DNA of 64,000 nucleotides, taken from assembly GCA_037447655.1 (NCBI GenBank), contig JBBHKE010001661.1, forward strand, positions 1-64,000. Direction: 5' to 3'. The stretch's first letter is position 1; each line of letters starts with the position of its first letter. The position numbers and the translations under genes are program-made. The stretch comes from Zygnema cylindricum. Its lineage: Eukaryota; Streptophyta; Zygnematophyceae; Zygnematales; Zygnemataceae. This document shows, in pieces, positions 57,801 through 64,000 of this stretch. The notes under the pieces are model-generated. The model saw nothing but the letters and a program-made list of their open reading frames with translations. It made no database searches and had not been told where the DNA came from.

Positions 57801-59209
57801 CTAGTAAAAAAACCCTTATCATCCAATACTGATGTGGAGATAAGATTTTTGTTCAGCTCCGGAATAAACAATACATCGGAGAATGTTAATATGGATGCCT
57901 TTCCTTCTACTAACACTTTCAGATCTACCGATCCTACAAGAGTAGTGGTGACTATCCTCCCATCCCCGTACTCTATCTCTACGGTGGGAATCTTTCTTAT
58001 CTTAGTGAACAGGTGCCTATCCTTACACATGTGCATGGAGGCACCTGAATCTATGATCCAGCCTGCTTCACCTTTCAATCCACCGTAAGCACATTTCTGC
58101 CTTCGTGGAATTTCGACCTCATTTTTCGCCTCCAACTCCTCATCCAAAAGGAGCTCATCGTCCTCGTCCTCGGATTCCGCCTCAAGTACCTGTGTGACAA
58201 GGGCCTTTTTCTTTCCTCTCGGGGTACCACCGGTCTGCCCCTCCTTTAACCGAAGCTCAATTAGCTTAGTGCACTCTGCCATATAGTGCCCCGGTTTCTT
58301 ACAAAAATGACATAAACCTTTGGGAGCCCTTGGTTCGAATTTGTCGGCCTGTTTTTTCTGCTCCCTACCCCCATAGTTTCCGACCGGTTTTCGGGAATCC
58401 CTGTTCCTCCAATCAGTGGCTGTTGCCAAGGCTTGGCCACTCTTTCCTCCCCTTCGGATCTCGATTGTATTCTCTTGAACTAGAATCATCCCTACCACTG
58501 AGTTCCATATCCACCTTGAGTCAGGCAAGTCCTGCACACGGTAAACTATGTTCACGAACTCATCAGGTAACTTCATCAGTAAACAGTTAACCTTTTCTTT
58601 TTCACTAAAATCTTTTCCCGCACTGTGTAGCTCCATGAAGAGTGTAGCAAGCTCATTGCAAAAATCCAACATATTTCCCCTTTTGTATACATACTCCTTA
58701 ACTTTCTGATCAGCCAACTGTTGTTGCTGAATCGTACCATTTCGGTACATTTCTATGAGAGCCATCCAAAGATCGGATGCCCTTTCTACCTGCAAATGAG
58801 AACATGCAAGTCCTTGAGTGAGATGGCGTAGGATGAAGTGCTTTGCCGCCATATTGTTGAAGTCCCAGGTTTTAGTATCATTCTCCTCGTTCCTTGGAAT
58901 AGGTGACATAAACGTCGAACCAGTTGCTATTGGTGTGGTCATCTCCTTCTCCTTTCCTTTGTCCACCACCTCTCCTTCTTTTGTTTCCTCCGTTGAAGGT
59001 GGATCCTCTTTCCTGGTGAATCTGGTTCCTCCAAACCCTGGAGGAATTCCAAGACTTGATGGACGCCCCAATCGTCCACTCACTATCCCCCAAAACCTTT
59101 TTTCGCATAGAGCTCCTATCATCATACTTTCCCAGTATATGAAGCCAGTTCCATTAAAGATTGGTACCCTAGAGGGTGGGCCCATAACCTGAAATTCTGT
59201 GGTCTCCAT
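54851..59209 (-). pseudogene. copia gag-pol of element C, one nonsense codon
   Basis: The frame runs 1269 codons from ATG at 59209, meets a TAG at 55402-55400 where element B has a Trp codon, then continues 182 residues to 54851. Domains: gag; CCHC knuckle C300-C313; protease DSGA (D387); integrase D584, D647, E683, with 35 residues between the last two; RT with YVDD at 1122-1125; RNase H after the stop (TWSDASYGDAPMRRC, MEAEYMASCSAVKE). All catalytic residues are present. The ATG lies 20 bp inside the LTR; a second in-frame ATG (residue 9) lies in the primer-binding site, and I cannot tell which is used. The nonsense change is C to T on the plus strand. Confidence 0.93.
59175..59189 (-). other. 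primer-binding site of element C
   Basis: GGTTATGGGCCCACC on the minus strand, touching the 5' LTR. It is complementary to the anticodon arm of initiator tRNA-Met and encodes VMGPP in the gag frame. Confidence 0.78.
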
Positions 59210-60237
59210 TGACCCACAGAATGAGCAGCCTATGTAAAGCCTCTAGGATAATATTTGCCCCTTCTACTTTCCCGCTGAATAAGCGCCGCTTAGGCACACA
59301 AATATTCTGATCACTCTCATTCTTGTGAGGACAAGACTCCCCTGAGTCAAACGCAAAAAGAATCACTGAATTTGCTCACCCGAGCAGTAAGTTATGGAGG
59401 GTCAAAGTTGACCTTTTGTACAGAAGCTCTCTGGGAGAGAGGGTCCTATCTTCTAATTTTTCTAAGTCCTATCCCTCTCACAGACTCTATCTACTGATGT
59501 ACGGAACCAATCAGATTTCAGTTCCGTACGTAAAAGTACAACTGCCGGTGTACTTTATGTACGGATATTGTACGATATGGCCTAAATGTCCACACGTGGA
59601 GTATTCGGATTCGCTCCTTAAATCCTTGGAGATGCCGCGCTCCAATGTTACATCGCCACGTGTCATCCGATGTGGCGCTGCCCACAAACCGCCGAATTCT
59701 CCTTCCGCGATCTCGGCGTAATTTCCGGTCGTCCGATTAAACTCGTTTTTGATCGTAGCCGTAATAAATACATGCGCGGTATTTGTTTCGCTTCCGAAAT
59801 CAATGCGCGGTATTGATTTCATATCCGTACCGCAATTCGTACTTTTACAATTCCATATCTATGTGTCCCGTAAATAGTTATAGTTAAATGAATTATTCTA
59901 CGTGTACCTGTATAAATAATTATCGTACTATATACTATGCATCAGTACCACTAGACTTAACGGCTAAGGCTACCGGCTATCTCCTAGCTGTCGGCCGGCA
60001 GGTACCAGGATCAAATCCTGCCGCCGGCATATACCCTTTTAGTAATTAATCCGTAGACTAATATAAATTTTCCGTAAACCTGAGGATAGCTTAGGTAGCC
60101 ATGGCTCTAGCTTCCTCTCCAATTTCTCAGTGACTGCGACAAGTTTGAGAGTTGGAGAGAGAAGTTAGAGGTAGACTGCCTCGGCTTCTTTGTTTCTATT
60201 TAGACCTAGAAAATACTTAAAACCATTAATTCCTACA
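59190..60237 (-). repeat. 5' LTR of copia element C
   Basis: Same length as the 3' LTR; most of the C/T differences have T here on the plus strand. TRNA-like segment at 59952-60029. Confidence 0.93.
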
Positions 60238-60861
60238 TACACGGGCTGAGTACACTCCAGGCACACGTGTCAGTCCGTGGGGAAGTCAAGATTGTGTGTT
60301 TCGGATGATGGAAAGCATAGTTTCGTTTGGGGACCGGGTTTACACATGGAGGTTCATCTTCGGCGCTGAAAGAATGCGCAGACGGCGAACGGAGTATGTC
60401 ATCATTTTTTGAAAGAAGAATATTGACTGTGCCGTCATTTCAGCGGGAGAACTTTGACCGCGTACTATTTCAATTTAGCGGCTGTGAGTTTTAGGTTTGT
60501 TGTAAATATTGTGTATGGCTGACGACGGGTTTTTTTTTTATTAGGTTTAGTGTACCGGTCAACCAACGATGTAGATCAACTACAGGTTCACTTGTATATA
60601 TAGGACTTAGAATACTTTGGAGTTAGGAATTTTTTGTATGCAAAACCGCAAAGCAGTTTTTTGGGTGTCTATAAATTACAAGATCATTGTGATCTTTGGG
60701 CAGAACCTTTTGAAATTCTTCATTTGGTTTTTTTTGTTGAATAATTTACATTGTGACAAATTTGCAGACCTAGGGTGTGTCTGGTTTGCTTGGGGCTTTA
60801 TTGTGAAGTTGGTCTCTTGTGGGTTTTTCGTGAGAGTTTCCTCTTTGTGTATTGATTAATA
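60238..60861 (+). other. leader or LTR of the second copia lineage
   Basis: Non-coding sequence that continues 53647-53789 across element C. It contains a TATA-like TGTATATATAGG near 60593 and ends at an ATG at 60862. It probably carries the promoter of the copia element that follows, but I see no matching second LTR inside the window. Confidence 0.4.
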
Positions 60862-63849
60862 TGGCAACTGGCGGTGTTTCTTCTTCTTCTTCCGAGGCAC
60901 CAGTTGCCTCAGGATAATAGGTCACGGGCCCACGCTCACGGATCGCGATGTTTAATGGGCAAAAGTATTTGTATTGGGCGGATTTAACTAAGTCTTACCT
61001 TAAGCAAGTGAAACTATATGATGTGGTTTTTGGTGTTCTTTCAGATACGGATCCGGATTTTGATTAGAAAAATGAGGATGCTTTGCATGTTCTTAAATTA
61101 CTCCTGTCACAAGATTTGAACATGACATATATAAATATCTCTATGGCATCTAAAATATGGAAGGTTTTGAAAGAATCTTATGTCCTAGCTAGTGAGCAGA
61201 ATGAGGTTATAACTTCTTGAAAGATTTGGGATTATAAGCATACTGCGGGGGGATATGAACTCATATTGTAACGGCTTGAAACTTCTTTTGTCAAAAAATG
61301 CATGTTCCGAGGGGAATTTTCCTCCCTATCATCAAGCTATGATTCTAATGAGAGGGCTTCCTACTGAATATAAAGGAGCCGCGGAACAGTTAAAGAGGTT
61401 AGAGAAGAGTAAATGGAATATAGCTCAAGCTCAAGCTTATATCTTAGAGGAAGAGGCCACTTAGATAACATTAAATGGTGGACACTCAGCGGTAGCTTAC
61501 AATGCTCAGACATATAAGCTGGTTGGATTTTCCGGAAATAGGAACTTTACCCCTAATCCGAATTATAGGCAATATGATAGGTGTGTCTATTGCTTTGGTC
61601 AAGGTCATGTTTTTTGGCTGTGTCCGGCATTTATAAAAGAGTGTGAAACAGGAATTTATCGTGCAGGGTGGAAGGTGCGGTCTGAGGATTCACCATCCAA
61701 AGTGGCGGCATCAAAACTGCCGGTTAAAAATGCGACGTTCTTTGAAACCGATGAGATGCCACAAGACAAACTGGTGGAGGAAAAAGACGACGTGGTCAGA
61801 TTTCCGCAATTGGATGGCGATGAGTTCTTTTCTCTCGCAAAGGATCTCATGGAGGGACCTCAAGAAAACGGGTGGATTATGGACTCCGGATGCTCTTCCC
61901 ACATGTGCGGCAACCGGGCTTACTTCAAAACCCTCACTCCTACTCCCACTCGCCGGATTTATTATGCGGATGACAGCGGCGTAAAGGCTACGGCAAAGGG
62001 AAGCGTGGAGCTAGCTTGTGACATCAATGGGCAGGTTATAAAAAGAACCTTGCATGCTGTTATCTATATTCCAAAGTTTAAGAAAAAAATGTTTTCCACT
62101 TCGGTGGCTGAAATGAAAGGATTTAAACTTTTGCAAAAGAATTGGAAAGAGGTAGTAAGCAAAGATGGAAAAGTAGCCTTGGTAGGAACTAGAGGCCCAA
62201 ACTTGTTGTACCGGATGGACTTGGCTAATGAAATTGACTTTGCATACTCTAGTGTCCTTCCGGAAAATGTTTTATGGCATAAGAGGCTCGGTCATGTTCA
62301 TCATGAGAGACTTGATAAAATGGTAAAACAAAAAATGATAGATGGTGTTAATTTTGGCCAAAAAGACTCTCATGTATGTGATAGGTGTGCTCTAGGAAAG
62401 TTTCATAAGTTACCCCTACCTCAGGCCGCTGATAACTGGGCAACGGATTTGCTGCAAATTATTCATTCGGATGTGTGGGGACCGTCAAAAGTCCCTTCCC
62501 TCAGTGGCGGCCGGTTTTTGGTCACTTTTACCGATGATTTCTCAAGATATAGCAAAGTTTACTTTATGAAGGAGAAGAGTGAAGTGTTTAATCACTTCAA
62601 GCATTTTCGGGTTTGGGCGGAAAAACTTCATGGGAAGCCGATCCTCTCCCTTCGGTCTGACAACGGAGGTGAATATATTTCTCATGCATTCTTGGACTAT
62701 TTAAAAGAAAACAACATTTCTCGGCAATATACAGTTCCCTATATTCCGGAGCAAAACGGAGTATCGGAAAGACTCAACCGAACTTTAACGGAAAGTGCAA
62801 AATCTATGATGTTAGATAAAGGGATCGATTTCAAGTTTTGGGGTGAGGTTTTCTCTTATGCTTCGTATAAAAGAAATAGATTAGCCGTGAAAGGAAAAAC
62901 ACCATATGAAGTGTGGACCGGAAGAAAGCCTAATGTTATTCACTTCTGGGATTTTGGGAGCAAATGTTTTATTTTGGATAATCTCCCTATTTCTAAGCTT
63001 AGTCCGAAATCAGTTCCCGTGATTTTTATGGGATATGATGATGAATCCGTAGGCTATAGAGTATACAATACGGATAGAAAAATTCTTGAAGTTGCTAGAA
63101 ATATTCAAGTTAAGGAAGAAAGTGAATCGGTTGATGTATTTGGCATGACAGATTTAGAGAAAAATGCCAAAATTCAAGAATATGTTATTTTTTAGAGTGT
63201 TCTTTTTACATCTTCCACCACCTCTTCCTCATTTATCGGTGGTGGAACATCTCCTATTCCTACTCTAGACACTCCGGCTGCTCCACTTGTTGAGAATACT
63301 CAACCTCCTCCACCTCCTCCCCCTCCACCTCCTCCTCCTCCTCATCGGCGGCTACGTACGGATCCGACAGTTCCAGCCTCAGATTTTTCGTGTGGGAAGA
63401 AGGCAAAGCAGCAGGCTGCGAGGTGAACCAGTGGAGCATGCTCTATTTTTTGCCAACACAATGGAACCAGCTACCATACATGAGACTTTTTCAGCTCCGG
63501 AAAAAGATCAATGGATCTCCGCGGCGAATGATGAAATGAGATCGATAATGGAGGGTCACACTTGGGAGCTTGTGGAACTTTCGTCGGACCGAAAGGCAAT
63601 CGGTTGTAAGTGGGTTTTCAAAGTTAAGTTAAATCCAAATAATTCCAATGAAAGATACAATGCTAGGCTTGTTGCATAGGGTTATAGTCAGAAGGAGGGA
63701 ATTGACTATGAAGAGACTTTCTCTCCGATTGTCCGGTTTCTAACAGTTAGAATTTTGTTGTCTCTAGCGGCCATTGAAGATATGAAATAACATCAAATGG
63801 ATGTTAAAACAGCTTTCTTGCATGGAGACTTAGAAGAAGTGATTTATAT
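60862..63849 (+). pseudogene. second copia lineage gag-pol, truncated
   Basis: From MATGGVSSSSSEAPVASG followed by two stops, gag reads GPRSRIAMFNGQKYLYWADL. The CCHC knuckle is CVYCFGQGHVFWLC (near 61590). The largest open frame (61675-63195) holds the protease IMDSGCSSHMCG (DSGC in place of DSGA), the pre-integrase zinc region (HKRLGHVHHERL, CDRCALGKFH) and integrase (HSDVWGP, SDNGGEY, EQNGVSERLNRTL). A proline-rich CCT repeat (63300-63340) and the start of RT (KWVFKVKLNPNNSNERY) follow. Several stops and frameshifts occur. The RT is cut at 63849 by an LTR, before the YVDD motif. Confidence 0.9.
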
Positions 63850-64000
63850 TGAAATTCTATGGGCTCCATTGCCCACAGAATTCGCAGATCCAAAAGAAGC
63901 TAATCTAGATAGTGCCGACTCCAAGTTGATATAAACTCAAATGAATGATCCTTTGACAATTAGAACCCCAATACACCTTCACCCCTGTGAAGACAAGACC
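63850..64000 (-). repeat. family-2 LTR, cut by the window end
   Basis: Plus strand begins TGAAATTCTATGGGCTCC and matches 8194 onward (CCCACAGAATTCGCAGATCC, GTGCCGACTCCAAGTTG). It is in minus orientation and interrupts copia RT. Whether it is a solo LTR or part of a full element lies beyond the window. Confidence 0.88.

Larger units (their letters stand above)
53790..60237 (-). mobile_element. copia element C, nearly intact, TSD TACAC
   Basis: A 6448-bp minus-strand Ty1/copia element with 1048-bp LTRs (53790-54837, 59190-60237) flanked by a perfect duplication TACAC (53785-53789, 60238-60242). By eye the LTRs differ at about ten sites, all C/T transitions. The gag-pol frame is open except for one nonsense codon. 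This is the youngest element in the window and the best reference for elements A, B and the gag-only element. Confidence 0.95.

Overview
The window reads as nuclear DNA of a green-lineage (streptophyte) organism. The evidence is one intron-rich gene for the thylakoid kinase STN7 with a plastid-targeting leader and plant-type GT-AG introns, surrounded by nested Ty1/copia and Ty3/gypsy retrotransposons, LINE remnants and hAT-like MITEs. I cannot name the species; a large-genome alga of the charophyte grade or an early-diverging land plant would fit.

Layout. 1-630: CA/GACA-rich minisatellite. 631-5238: decayed minus-strand copia element A, with a MITE at 2975-3394. 5239-7507: AT-rich non-coding DNA with a possible LTR edge. 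7508-12119: a plus-strand, gag-only copia derivative split by a solo LTR (8194-9426, TSD CCAAC). 12120-15850: a plus-strand LINE remnant interrupted by a solo LTR (13318-14574). 15851-18821: non-coding, with a diverged repeat. 18822-31035: STN7 on the minus strand, ten exons, with a DTW-domain gene (27139-29436) on the opposite strand inside intron 1. 31036-34078: STN7 upstream region with hairpin and foldback structures and an inverted copy of the 16-17 kb repeat. 34079-40519: copia element B with both LTRs, heavily mutated. 40520-53789: non-coding DNA and LINE remnants, holding a third-family solo LTR (TSD TGTAC) that is itself split by a 7.9-kb gypsy element (TSD TACGT), plus a second MITE (perfect 8-bp TSD). 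53790-60237: nearly intact copia element C (TSD TACAC), one nonsense codon from an uninterrupted gag-pol. 60238-63849: a second copia lineage on the plus strand, cut by another family-2 LTR that begins at 63850 and leaves the window.

The only credible host genes are STN7 and the nested DTW-domain gene. The exon model for STN7 was built from splice sites and the known protein family, and gives a continuous 692-residue protein. Its unusual points are a start codon inside a perfect hairpin, a 40-residue tandem duplication next to the lumenal redox cysteines, and tandem arrays of the 5' splice junction in introns 3 and 5.

The copia elements share a primer-binding site that matches the anticodon arm, not the 3' end, of initiator tRNA-Met, and the first gag codons overlap it. 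Their three LTR families share a layout that includes G-box motifs and an antisense tRNA-like segment. Elements A, B, C and the gag-only element are relatives at different stages of decay: C could have supplied proteins until recently, A and B have lost catalytic residues, and the gag-only element has replaced pol with an unrelated acidic tail.
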